The notes: generated by a model from the sequence alone, not told the origin. Counted from the stretch's first letter, positions 9,885-19,882 are shown. The stretch: DNA of 64,000 nucleotides from Candidatus Fibrimonadaceae bacterium (GCA_031281345.1 JAITFN010000061.1:35345-99344), one strand, 5' to 3'. A program made the numbers and translations.

Positions 9885-10979
9885 TTAATTAGGCTTTTTA
9901 ATTTGAGAAACACTAAGCATAAGATTCGATTTGCCTACACACGAAAAACCTTCACGTACGACAATAAAACCTGCTTCCGAACATATTTCAAGCAATTCCC
10001 TGTGACTAAATTCATATATGTGATCATGGTAAGAAAATAGAATTTCGTCTCCTGGTGTTGGCATATCCCTCCAAGTACGGTGTGAGTAAAATTGCATATT
10101 ATGAGGACATGAAAGAAATAAAAAACCTTCCTCTTTAAGCAATCCTCTAATTTTTCGTAACGTAGGTACTGGATTATAAGAAAAATGCTCAATTACCTCT
10201 GTCATAACAATAAAATCATATTTTTTATCGCTCGGAACATCATTTGTTTCTATATTCATAACCATAACATTTTCGGCAACGTTGTATGCATAACTATTAT
10301 TTACATAAAGATCAATCCAGTCAATATTAACATCAATCAAATTTTTAACGCAGTCTGAGAAAAAACCTATACCGGGTCCGATATCTAACATTTTTACATT
10401 ATTCTTATTTTTATAAGTTTCATAAACCCATTTGTAAATTAAATGCCACCAACAAATTCCTGCCATATAATTAAAAAAATAGTCATTAATAATAGTTTTG
10501 TCGATAAGAATAGGGAAAGCGAACTTATTTATTGAACACATAAATGATTTTTTTAATGGTTCCATATCTCCCAATCTTTCAAAATCGGGTAGCCGTACAG
10601 CTTTAATTAAGCTAAAATCTTTTATTCCAGCATATAACATTTGACGAATAATTGCGGAACGAATAACATCGCGTATTTCAGGAACAATAATATAATATTG
10701 TTCATAGTTTGATATTACGTCCCACGTGCTTATCATTTCATAACCAAACAAATGTCCACCATTTATCTCATCATTGCTGTTGCATAATACCGCAGGCTTG
10801 ATACCAAACGTATTTAATGCTGCTAAACTATTGCCTAAAGCACCTATTCCGAATATCGCTATACCCCTATCAACCAATTTCTTGATTTCATCAATACTTC
10901 TGCTTGTTGAAATTAAGAAATAAGTTATACATAGGTTATTGGGGAAAACTTCGGTTTTTCCAATTTCTTCAACGTACAT
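9885..10979 (-). CDS. SAM-dependent methyltransferase with N-terminal accessory module
   Basis: VKMLDIGPGIGFFSDCVKNLI...YDFIVMTEVIEHFSYNPVPTLRKIRGLLKEEGFLFLSCPH; N-term RGIAIFGIGALGNSLAALNTF. Confidence 0.85.
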   Translation of the reverse strand: MYVEEIGKTEVFPNNLCITYFLISTSRSIDEIKKLVDRGIAIFGIGALGNSLAALNTFGIKPAVLCNSNDEINGGHLFGYEMISTWDVISNYEQYYIIVPEIRDVIRSAIIRQMLYAGIKDFSLIKAVRLPDFERLGDMEPLKKSFMCSINKFAFPILIDKTIINDYFFNYMAGICWWHLIYKWVYETYKNKNNVKMLDIGPGIGFFSDCVKNLIDVNIDWIDLYVNNSYAYNVAENVMVMNIETNDVPSDKKYDFIVMTEVIEHFSYNPVPTLRKIRGLLKEEGFLFLSCPHNMQFYSHRTWRDMPTPGDEILFSYHDHIYEFSHRELLEICSEAGFIVVREGFSCVGKSNLMLSVSQIKKPN

Positions 10980-10988
10980 TTTAACCTC

Positions 10989-12530
10989 CTATAAAATTGC
11001 CAAATATTCACAAAATTCAATTTTATTTGCTGGTATTTCCAAATCAAACCTAAGTTGCTTATATATTTGTTCCTCAAATACATTGGTTGCCATAATTATA
11101 ATTTTATCAAAATCCAAGGTATTAATTTTTTCAGGTGGTATCACTTGAATACCATCCAGTTCTTTGTGCCATTTATCGCCATTATTGTCAGAAAGTGCAA
11201 CGATTTCGCAATTATCTGGAAACTTGTAAAAACTCATTATTTTTTTATAAAGAAAACCTGTACCGAAAATAATAATCTTTTCTTTTTTTTGCAAAGGCTT
11301 CTCATAATTTGAAGAAAGAATATCATTTTTTATTCTTTCTGCGCACTTTCCATCCATATAAGGAATACATTTGCGCAATGCAGACTCTCTGGCAGGTTTT
11401 TTTTCATCAATGCCGCTATGAACCATATCCAAAAATTTTACTATATCTTTACTCCCCGTTCCCTTATAATAACTTTCCATCAAAGGAACCAAAGGAGGAA
11501 ATATCGGCTCTCTATAATCAATATTTTCAAGATATAGCACTGGAACGCCTACAACAGCTGACTCTATCATTAAAGCACTTCGATCTGTTATGATAACGTT
11601 TGCGTTCAATAAAGAAGGACGGTAATCATCTGCTCTATCAATATATGTATTTGGCGCAGAACCTATAATTTCTAGTAATTTTGCTGATTTTCTGTTGTTT
11701 GTTTCATTTACAGCATCATCTCCAAAACGCGGATGAGGCAAGAAAATGAAAAAAAGTTCTTTTTGATAATCCGCAAGTTTTTCAGCAAACTCAATATATT
11801 CTTCTAAATAAGGCGTTACTTGTTTTTCTACTCCTGAATCCAAAATAACTTTTGCAAAATGCGTATGCCAAACTACAATTTTTCTGCCTTTTATTCTTGA
11901 TTGCAAATCATTAGATAAAGTAAACCTATGTTTCTGAACTAGCGAATCAAAACGAGGCAAACCCAATGCTCGAACCGCTTGGGCATTTTCACAATATTTT
12001 TCATATTCTCGTTTAAATTCATCAGATAGTGTATAAATTCTCCAAGCATTTTTCAAAACAGGCTCACGAAAATGGTCGTGCCTCGCTGCTGCTGTATCTG
12101 CCAATTCAATTCCGTATGGTATATAAATCACTCGAATTTCCAATCTTTTTAAACGCAAACTATATAGATACGGCTTTCTATGCAATGTTTCATAAGGTGT
12201 TTGAATCACAGCAATATGTGGGTTGAATTTTCTAAAATTTGAATAATCAAACGGTATAAAATCCAAATTATTCTCTTGTAAAAAACTTTCGGCGGATTCT
12301 GTGTGCCGTGAAATATCAACGCCATCTTGTACAAGGTAAAGCTTTACATCAAATCGTGGATCATTTACACATTCAAGAAAAAAAGTTTCCCAAGATGGCC
12401 AAAATGATGCCATCTGAAATAAAAAAGCTATCCTTATTTTTTCTCTCTCTTGTAATTCTAGGTAACTCACAAATTCCCCGCTGGCTGTAAACTGCCGCTT
12501 TCTTCTCTTTTTTTTTCTGCCATTTTCCAC
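10989..12530 (-). CDS. CDP-glycerol glycerophosphotransferase-like protein with C-terminal accessory module
   Basis: RIYTLSDEFKREYEKYCENAQAVRALGLPRFDSL; VIITDRSALMIESAVVGVPVLYLEN; C-term KIIIFGTGFLYKKIMSFYKF. Confidence 0.7.
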   Translation of the reverse strand: MENGRKKKRRKRQFTASGEFVSYLELQEREKIRIAFLFQMASFWPSWETFFLECVNDPRFDVKLYLVQDGVDISRHTESAESFLQENNLDFIPFDYSNFRKFNPHIAVIQTPYETLHRKPYLYSLRLKRLEIRVIYIPYGIELADTAAARHDHFREPVLKNAWRIYTLSDEFKREYEKYCENAQAVRALGLPRFDSLVQKHRFTLSNDLQSRIKGRKIVVWHTHFAKVILDSGVEKQVTPYLEEYIEFAEKLADYQKELFFIFLPHPRFGDDAVNETNNRKSAKLLEIIGSAPNTYIDRADDYRPSLLNANVIITDRSALMIESAVVGVPVLYLENIDYREPIFPPLVPLMESYYKGTGSKDIVKFLDMVHSGIDEKKPARESALRKCIPYMDGKCAERIKNDILSSNYEKPLQKKEKIIIFGTGFLYKKIMSFYKFPDNCEIVALSDNNGDKWHKELDGIQVIPPEKINTLDFDKIIIMATNVFEEQIYKQLRFDLEIPANKIEFCEYLAIL

Positions 12531-13681
12531 ACAATTCCAAATTGCTCTGAATGTTCTATTTCCCTGTCTGTAATGCGCGGGTTGAATTTTTCCCCAATTT
12601 CTGAACGTTCAAGATTATATTTCGCATCATAATAATTGGGCATAAGCCTTGCCGCTTCTGCAAAATATGGCTTTGCAGCATCTACGTTTTGTTGCTGCAA
12701 CACACAGCAGCCTATATTGTTTGCAAATTCCGCACGGTAAGGCATTTGTTCTTGACCTAAACGAAGATATTTCTCCGCACTTTCAAAATTTCCTTGATAG
12801 CGATAATATCCCGTGCCTAAATAAAATGCTGCCCAAGGATTTTGATGTTTGTTTAATGCGTCTATAAAAAGTTTATTAGCTTTATCCGTATTGCCAAGAC
12901 GATAATACAATTTTCCTAAAACAATTTCTTTTTCATTTTCGCTGTAATTCGTGTGTTTAACTATATTTTCTAATTTTTCAAAGCTATAGCGAGCATATAT
13001 TCTTTGGTTATCTTGCTCAACCCGTTCACGGTCGCCAGAATAATTGTCCTCATGCACACGGTAACGCAAAAGCGGTTTATCTATGTGCTTGAAAGTTGCA
13101 CCAGCATCTATAAGATCAAACATATAAGCGTGATCACAACAAATAGGCGTTTCAAGTGAATAGCGTAATTTGTGTTTTTCAATAAAATCACGTTTCACCA
13201 ATACATTCATACCCAAGTTGGAAATGCCGTAACCTATCATCATAACCGCGAGCAAATCATTGTTGCGATGATAGTAATCCTCGTGCCCACGTATTCGTAC
13301 TGTATTCAGTTGTTCATCAACGAATTCTATATCGTTATATACACAATCAACATCTGCAAATTTCTCAATCATACGAACTTGTTCGTATAATTTTTCGCGG
13401 TAATAAATATCATCGTGATGGATAAAGGTAATGTATTTGCCATTTACATAATTGTCCAAAGCTTCATTGTAACCATTTACAGACCCTTTTGATTTTTGGC
13501 GAAAATATTTAATTCGCTCATCTTTATACGAAGCAACTATATTTGGAGTATTATCATCCGAGGCATCTACTACCACAAGTTCAAAATGCGGATAGGTTTG
13601 CGCTAATACGCTATCAATCGCAGCACGGATATAGTTTTCACCGTTGCGAACAGGAAGAATTACGGAAACTAAACTATTCAT
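12467..13681 (-). CDS. GT2 family glycosyltransferase with TPR-like C-terminus
   Basis: LVSVILPVRNGENYIRAAIDSVLAQTYPHFELVVVDASDDNT; C-term ALNKHQNPWAAFYLGTGYYRYQGNFESAEKYLRLGQ. Confidence 0.88.
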   Translation of the reverse strand: MNSLVSVILPVRNGENYIRAAIDSVLAQTYPHFELVVVDASDDNTPNIVASYKDERIKYFRQKSKGSVNGYNEALDNYVNGKYITFIHHDDIYYREKLYEQVRMIEKFADVDCVYNDIEFVDEQLNTVRIRGHEDYYHRNNDLLAVMMIGYGISNLGMNVLVKRDFIEKHKLRYSLETPICCDHAYMFDLIDAGATFKHIDKPLLRYRVHEDNYSGDRERVEQDNQRIYARYSFEKLENIVKHTNYSENEKEIVLGKLYYRLGNTDKANKLFIDALNKHQNPWAAFYLGTGYYRYQGNFESAEKYLRLGQEQMPYRAEFANNIGCCVLQQQNVDAAKPYFAEAARLMPNYYDAKYNLERSEIGEKFNPRITDREIEHSEQFGIVWKMAEKKREESGSLQPAGNL

Positions 13682-14859
13682 ATATTTTTCTCCGGTATGA
13701 CGTATAAAACTGTTTCACCTGCATAATTCCAATCGTGCCCATGATGGCGTAAGAAGAAACGGTACGCGGGATTCATTTCATGAAGAAGCAAGGGTATTTC
13801 ATAGACATCTTCAGGTTTATGATAAATACACACCGCCATCTTAGGTTTGCTATTTTTGATGGTTTCCATCATGCCAATTAACGCGTTTCGTTCATAACCT
13901 TCTATATCCAACTTAATAAACGATACTGAACTTTTGTTGCTTACAACATTATCCAAAGCTACCAATTTACCAAAATTATCAGAAAATACTCCACCTACTT
14001 TCTGCACATGCGTACTAGCCCCATTTCCGATCAACTTTATTTTTTCCTCTTGATTTGACAATCCATATTGGAATATAAATATTTTCTGAGAAAGATTTTC
14101 TGGCAATGTTTTAATATACGCATTCATTATGGCATAATTTTTTTCATCCACTTCAAATGAGTAAATGCTATTAAAATTACTTTTAGTTCGTGCTATAAAA
14201 TTCTGAATAGTATCTCCCGTATATCCACCGCCGTCTATAAAAGTTTCATTATCATTTAGTGTAATTATATCATCGGGGAAATATTGATCACCACTATAAA
14301 CCGTATCAAAAAACCTTTTGTTTTCGTATGGCAATATATTGTATTGAATACGGCGTATAAATATCTGCCTAGACAAGTCATCAGAAAATAATGAAAAAAC
14401 TTTTTCTAACCCTTCATAGTTTTCCGTATATAATTTGCCTGATTGTCTGAATCCATATAATCTGAATAAATCAAAAGAGTTTTGTAACTCTTGATTAATT
14501 ACATAGAATCCTTTCGCGGATAATTCAGCAATAATGTCATCTGCCTGAAATATACTTACAAATATATATGTATTCTTATCAAGCTCATGTGGGGGTACAC
14601 ATTTTATTCCACAATATTCCTTGCCATGTTTATTTTTATCATTATCAGACACACACCTTATTCTATTTCCTAATTTCTTCTTAAGAATCGGTAAAATCTC
14701 TGTTCCATAACTACCCATACCAAAAATGCAGATTTTATCATACAGCATTTCTAATTCAGCGAAATACTTATCAAAAGGAGATACCTCGTTGATAATTCCA
14801 ATACATTCTTTTAACTGTTCCATATATTCTTTTCCACTTTCTGATTTTCCGCCAACCAA
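13678..14859 (-). CDS. FkbM-type methyltransferase with N-terminal accessory module
   Basis: ETFIDGGGYTGDTIQNFIARTKSNFNSIYSFEVDEKNY; SFIKLDIEGYERNALIGM; N-term KICIFGMGSYGTEILPILKK. Confidence 0.88.
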   Translation of the reverse strand: MVGGKSESGKEYMEQLKECIGIINEVSPFDKYFAELEMLYDKICIFGMGSYGTEILPILKKKLGNRIRCVSDNDKNKHGKEYCGIKCVPPHELDKNTYIFVSIFQADDIIAELSAKGFYVINQELQNSFDLFRLYGFRQSGKLYTENYEGLEKVFSLFSDDLSRQIFIRRIQYNILPYENKRFFDTVYSGDQYFPDDIITLNDNETFIDGGGYTGDTIQNFIARTKSNFNSIYSFEVDEKNYAIMNAYIKTLPENLSQKIFIFQYGLSNQEEKIKLIGNGASTHVQKVGGVFSDNFGKLVALDNVVSNKSSVSFIKLDIEGYERNALIGMMETIKNSKPKMAVCIYHKPEDVYEIPLLLHEMNPAYRFFLRHHGHDWNYAGETVLYVIPEKNI

Positions 14860-15026
14860 TCATTTATATCCGCTTTTCCGCTTACCGTATGCCAGTTGTG
14901 AGCTACTCGCTTTAAAGTACAATAACTGCAAATTTTGGAAGGGGTTTTAAGATATTGTAAAACCACAAGTTCAAAATGCGGGTAAGTTTGCGCTAATACG
15001 CTATCAATCGCAGCACGGATATTCAT
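14811..15026 (-). pseudogene. Relic of a GT2 gene fused to an unrelated C-terminal tail
   Basis: MNIRAAIDSVLAQTYPHFELVVLQYLKTPSKICSYC...; 14962-15022 matches 13572-13632 at 59/61 nt. Confidence 0.6.
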
Positions 15027-15027
15027 A

Positions 15028-15969
15028 TTAATACAACTCCAATTCTTTCAAAAATGGTAAGTCACTGTTGTTAAAACCATTTGTTTGAACAGAGATAGGA
15101 ATCCGTTCTTTTTGACATTTTAAAACTAAGAGGTTTATATCATTTTTCTCACGGTCGCTTAATATCATTCGGCTGCGGACATCATGAGCTATAACAACTT
15201 TTCCAGGATTAACTTTTGAAATAATATCTATAAATCCATTGATGTTTTTGTCATCGTCATTTATTCTATCGAATAAAATATATTTCAAATGAATCATAGA
15301 ACCATTACTCGCGGAAGCGTATCTAAGTAAATTCCGCTTAACTTTCTCAAACAAATTTACACCTTTTAGCTTTGAAAAAGTCAACTCCGTTCCCGCATCC
15401 AACGATACTTCAAGCATTGTTTTCTTTTGCTTAATTAAATCAAATAGGTTCTCAGAAAATATAGAGCAATTTGTACCGATTCTGATACTCCAATCGTTTC
15501 TACGAAATATATTTATTATTTTATCCCTATCTTCTGAAACAAGCAATTCACCGCCATAATAATCTATTTTTGTTATCATTAAATGCGTTTCCATAAAATT
15601 CAAAACATCTAGTATAGACATATCTATTCCATTTATTTTACCGTTATGCTCTCCATAAACGCAGTAATTACATAGGAAATTACATCTCGTTGCGCCACGT
15701 AATCCAGAACCGAATCGTACGAGATCAATTTTTAGGGTTGGAGTACCAACCCCCTCTTTAAGAATAGCACAGCCATCACACCGAGTTTTTTCACCGACCG
15801 AGAGTTTATAATTCAAGGTTTCACATAAATCATAATACGCCTTAATACTATCTTCAATATTAGCCGTATGCTTTATCGTCGTACGATTTGGTTCGCAGCA
15901 AATAGATAACGAATTCTTATCAATAAACAAATATGTTCCGATTCTAGGACAAAACATACTATATTCCAC
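15028..15969 (-). CDS. Radical SAM protein
   Basis: CNFLCNYC motif (CX3CX2C), YYGGELLVSED; additional CDGC. Confidence 0.85.
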   Translation of the reverse strand: MEYSMFCPRIGTYLFIDKNSLSICCEPNRTTIKHTANIEDSIKAYYDLCETLNYKLSVGEKTRCDGCAILKEGVGTPTLKIDLVRFGSGLRGATRCNFLCNYCVYGEHNGKINGIDMSILDVLNFMETHLMITKIDYYGGELLVSEDRDKIINIFRRNDWSIRIGTNCSIFSENLFDLIKQKKTMLEVSLDAGTELTFSKLKGVNLFEKVKRNLLRYASASNGSMIHLKYILFDRINDDDKNINGFIDIISKVNPGKVVIAHDVRSRMILSDREKNDINLLVLKCQKERIPISVQTNGFNNSDLPFLKELELY

Positions 15970-17956
15970 CCGTCAAACTTTGGCTTTCCATAATAACCCG
16001 ATCCATATTCCAATACTCAAAATTCCCAAACCTGCCGTTTAAATACACGCCTTGATTGTTGAAATACTCACGAATATATTTCATATTTTCTTTATGCTGC
16101 AAATCGTATATCACATAAGCATAGGGAAAACGCTTCAACGTAAAAGCCTGTACTTCACTCTTTTCATGCACAAAACCTATTTTGAACAATCCATCTATAA
16201 ATTTCTCCTGCAATTCCTCATCAGAAAGAGCAGCCGTTTTGTCTTCATCGCGATATGTATATTCCATCATATAAGATGCTGTGCCGTCTTTATGATAGTT
16301 TTCTCCAAGAAAATCCACTTTGCTTATTCTATGGAAAATTACATCTGGGTTTGCAACCATAAATGCAAAATTATCACCAGCTCTATCCACAGAAACTGTT
16401 GCCATTGCTATAATAATATTGTTATGCCGCAAATTGCGCCCGCATTTTGCTACTTGCTCATCAATGCCACTATAAATTTCAGTTAAAACATTCACAGGAA
16501 TACACGATACCAGCAAATCGCCTTTGTATTCTGCATTTGCTGCCTTAACATACCAGCTATTATTTGATTTTTGCACCGAACTTACTTTATGCGATGTATG
16601 AATTTTTACTTTTCTATTTAATTTATTCATAAATGCGTTTATAAATGCCGCGGTAGCACCTGTTTTTGGATAGGAAAAATACAACTGATGAGTGTAGCCA
16701 TCTATAGTTTCACCAGCCGCACTTCGCAATATATCTTCATCGGGCGGACGTGGTATGCGTTCTACCATTTGCGTATCCATATACGCAGGGTTAAATTTCC
16801 ATATTTTTTCATTGTACGGGCAAAGATACAAATTTACAATGCCTTCGCCAAAAGTTTTCAAAAAAAATTGAAGCATATTATCGGCAGGATAGTCTCTATA
16901 TGGATTATGCAAAAAAGCATCTACGCATTTCGCACGTTCTTCGTCATTAAGTTTAGATAAATCATTTTCAAAAGGATATTGTATAAAACTCCCTTTATGG
17001 AGTATTCTGTTGGAACGCCGCAATTCATGCTTGTTATCTCCGAGCAAAGCCAACATAAAATTCAGAGTTTCTTTGTCTTTTGAAAAAAAGATGTGCGGAC
17101 CTATATCAACTGTGATTCCATTATGCTGAAAACTGCGGCACAAGCCCCCTAGCTCATTTTCTTTTTCCAATATATCTATAGAAGCAATGCCGGGTTTTTC
17201 TTGCAGAAAGTAAGCGAGTGATATTCCAGCAAGCCCACCGCCTAGTATAATAATTTTTCTTCCTCTATTTTGCACATCTTTTTCCACGGCAGCAAAACGC
17301 TCTGGGGTTCCCATATCTTTAACATATTCCGGAGAATTATAGGCAAATACTTTGCCTCCAGGTATCACTCTCATAATCAAATCATGGTCTAAGTCACATT
17401 TTGTAGCTTCGCCAACAGGAAGCGCATCGCCATTAAATATGTATAATCCGGCATTGGCAAGATTGGGAAGGTTGTCGCCGCGTTGCTTGTCATTTTTGGA
17501 TTTCCATGAGGTCACACGGTCTTCCGCATCGGTCACAAGAATATCGCTATCTTGCGGATGGCTGTTTGGGTGCGCAAATAATGTTATGGATGCTTGTTTT
17601 TCTCTGTGAAAACGGATAAATTTTTCTATATCTATGTCAAAATACACATCACCCAAGAGTATAAGCGTATCTTCTCGTGGCAACAATGCCAAAGCACCGC
17701 CCGTGCCTAGAGGTTCGTTTTCTACAATATAATCTATATGTACGCCAAAAGCCTTGCCATCGCCAAAATGATTGCGGATAACATCGGCTTTATAACCCAC
17801 AGTCAATGTAATTTGATTAATGCCTTGCAAAGCTAAAACCTCAATATGATGTTGCAGCAGAGGTTTGCCGACAATGGGAAACATGGGTTTGGGCAAGTCA
17901 GGATAAATTTCTCCTATGCGAGTTCCCTTGCCACCTGCTAAAATAGCCGCCCTCAT
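15959..17956 (-). CDS. Fusion: HddC-like sugar-1-P nucleotidyltransferase + UDP-galactopyranose-mutase/protoporphyrinogen-oxidase-like flavoprotein
   Basis: N-term MRAAILAGGKGTRIGEIYPDLPKPMFPIVGKPLLQHHIE; mid KIIILGGGLAGISLAYFLQEK...ENELGGLCRSFQHNGITVDIGPHIFFSKD. Confidence 0.85.
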   Translation of the reverse strand: MRAAILAGGKGTRIGEIYPDLPKPMFPIVGKPLLQHHIEVLALQGINQITLTVGYKADVIRNHFGDGKAFGVHIDYIVENEPLGTGGALALLPREDTLILLGDVYFDIDIEKFIRFHREKQASITLFAHPNSHPQDSDILVTDAEDRVTSWKSKNDKQRGDNLPNLANAGLYIFNGDALPVGEATKCDLDHDLIMRVIPGGKVFAYNSPEYVKDMGTPERFAAVEKDVQNRGRKIIILGGGLAGISLAYFLQEKPGIASIDILEKENELGGLCRSFQHNGITVDIGPHIFFSKDKETLNFMLALLGDNKHELRRSNRILHKGSFIQYPFENDLSKLNDEERAKCVDAFLHNPYRDYPADNMLQFFLKTFGEGIVNLYLCPYNEKIWKFNPAYMDTQMVERIPRPPDEDILRSAAGETIDGYTHQLYFSYPKTGATAAFINAFMNKLNRKVKIHTSHKVSSVQKSNNSWYVKAANAEYKGDLLVSCIPVNVLTEIYSGIDEQVAKCGRNLRHNNIIIAMATVSVDRAGDNFAFMVANPDVIFHRISKVDFLGENYHKDGTASYMMEYTYRDEDKTAALSDEELQEKFIDGLFKIGFVHEKSEVQAFTLKRFPYAYVIYDLQHKENMKYIREYFNNQGVYLNGRFGNFEYWNMDRVIMESQSLTGGI

Positions 17957-18879
17957 AATGTCGCCTTCGCTGCCAATCGCACTGCTTCATCGGAGGTGTG
18001 TTTGGCTTTCCATCCAGCTGAGTGTATTTTTGATAAATCGTATTGAAACTTTGGCACATCTCCAGGCCAGCCAATGGAGCCGCCCGTGAATTTATATTCC
18101 ACTCCTTTCAAACCCATTTCTTCGCATACAATATCTGCAATTTTTTTCACCGTGGTAGCGCTTTCCACGCCTGCATTATATATATTCATACCCGTTTCAA
18201 AAGGCAAAAAAAGCATTGCTTCAATTAAATCAGCCACATAAATGTATGGTTTCTCCTGCTTCCCATCTCCGAGTATTTCAAGCTCTTTAGGATTCTTGCG
18301 TAGTTTTTTAATAAAATCATATACTGCACCATGCGTAAGCCTTGGACCTACTACATTGGGAAAGCGAATTATGCTCACTTTCATAGTATTCATAGCCGCA
18401 AAAGCCGAAATCATAGCCTCAGAAGCCAGTTTTGCGCCACCGTAATAAGAAATGGGTCGTAAATCTCCGGCGGTTTCTTGCAACCTTTCACGCTTGTCGC
18501 CATACACGGCAGAAGTTGAGGCAAACAGCAATTCTTTCACGCCGTGCTTGTGCATAGCATTTAAAATACAGATAGTTGTTTCAAGCGTATCGTGAATATC
18601 AATTGAGGGATTTTTTCCTCCCTTTTGAATATCCGAATTGGCAGCAAGGTGATACACACGTTCAAATTTATTAAGCGCGAATACTTCGTTCAATTTTTCC
18701 ACATCGCAAATATTCTGTTTGCAAAAGGAAAAACATGGATTTTCAAAATGATGCTTTATCATATTTTCACTGCCAAGACATAAATTATCCACGCAAACAA
18801 TTTTATGCCCTGCTTCAAGCAAAACATCGGTTAAATGGCTACCTATAAATCCCGCACCACCAGCGATTAAAATATTCAT
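17953..18879 (-). CDS. NAD-dependent sugar-nucleotide epimerase/dehydratase
   Basis: MNILIAGGAGFIGSHLTDVLLEAGH; STSAVYGDK...YYGGAK. Confidence 0.88.
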   Translation of the reverse strand: MNILIAGGAGFIGSHLTDVLLEAGHKIVCVDNLCLGSENMIKHHFENPCFSFCKQNICDVEKLNEVFALNKFERVYHLAANSDIQKGGKNPSIDIHDTLETTICILNAMHKHGVKELLFASTSAVYGDKRERLQETAGDLRPISYYGGAKLASEAMISAFAAMNTMKVSIIRFPNVVGPRLTHGAVYDFIKKLRKNPKELEILGDGKQEKPYIYVADLIEAMLFLPFETGMNIYNAGVESATTVKKIADIVCEEMGLKGVEYKFTGGSIGWPGDVPKFQYDLSKIHSAGWKAKHTSDEAVRLAAKATL

Positions 18880-18880
18880 T

Positions 18881-19882
18881 TCAATATCCTTTGGGCTTAT
18901 CACCCACATATATTACTGTTGAACCGCTATAACTAAATTCAAATTTCATATACCGCAAATATGCAAGCGCATTTTTCACAGCATTATGGCGATGTTCTGG
19001 TACGTAGAACAGCAAAAAACCACCCCCACCCGCCCCTAATAGCTTGCCGCCAGTCGCTCCGGCCGCCATAGCTTTTTCATAAGCTTCATCAATCAACGAT
19101 GTGCTTATGCCACCTGCCAATTTTTTCTTTTGTTCCCAGTTGGCATTGAGCAGAGGTCCCATTGCATCAATATTATCGTTTATCAGTTCTTTGTGCAATT
19201 CATTGGTATATTTGCAAATTTTAAGTTGAGCTTGTTCTTTGTCGCTATCCGCAACAACATTTTTTCCCTGCTCAGAAAGAATAGCAGAAGCAGAACGCAA
19301 ATCTCCTGTATAGAACATCAGCAGATTATTCTCTAACCTATTCATAGCCTCGTTAGACATAATAACAGGTTCAACATCCACATGACCGTTCTTTTTAAAA
19401 CTATAAATATGCAAACCGCCATAAGCCGCCGCATATTGGTCTTGCTTGCCTATAGGCTCGCCCAGCAGATTAATTTCCGTGTGGCAGGCTTCTGCCGCAA
19501 GTTTGCTAGGAGAAACATACTTGCCCATATATGCATATAGCGTATGGAGCAAACACACAGTAAAAGAACTGGATGAGCCAAGCCCTGTTCCAGCCGGAAC
19601 ATCAGCCGTTGAAGTGATTTCTACTCCATTTATTCCAAACTGTTCAAGCAAAACGCGAAAAATGGGATGCTCAAGTTGAGAAGGTTCGCTCACAATTTCA
19701 TTCCGCGAATATTTGCAAACCAATTTATCTGGATGAAAATACGGGTGTATAGACAAGTACATATATCTAGACAACCCCGCAGAGAGAACCGAACCGCCGT
19801 GTTTTTCGTAAAATACTGGCAAATCCGAACCGCCGCCGCAAAAACTTACTCGCATAGGTGTTTTCACAATTATCATGCACAT
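18881..19882 (-). CDS. GHMP kinase, D-glycero-D-manno-heptose 7-phosphate kinase-like (HddA)
   Basis: IIVKTPMRVSFCGGGSDLPVFYEKHGG; VPAGTGLGSSSSFTVCLLHTLY; GATGGKLLGAGGGGFLLFY. Confidence 0.88.
   Translation of the reverse strand: MCMIIVKTPMRVSFCGGGSDLPVFYEKHGGSVLSAGLSRYMYLSIHPYFHPDKLVCKYSRNEIVSEPSQLEHPIFRVLLEQFGINGVEITSTADVPAGTGLGSSSSFTVCLLHTLYAYMGKYVSPSKLAAEACHTEINLLGEPIGKQDQYAAAYGGLHIYSFKKNGHVDVEPVIMSNEAMNRLENNLLMFYTGDLRSASAILSEQGKNVVADSDKEQAQLKICKYTNELHKELINDNIDAMGPLLNANWEQKKKLAGGISTSLIDEAYEKAMAAGATGGKLLGAGGGGFLLFYVPEHRHNAVKNALAYLRYMKFEFSYSGSTVIYVGDKPKGY

Noticed and set aside
16052-16486. Plus-strand ORFs inside the glycan operon (e.g. 16052..16486, 7779..8141)
   Set aside because: Antisense to strongly supported enzymes; Phe/Ile/His/Cys-rich composition typical of non-coding frames.
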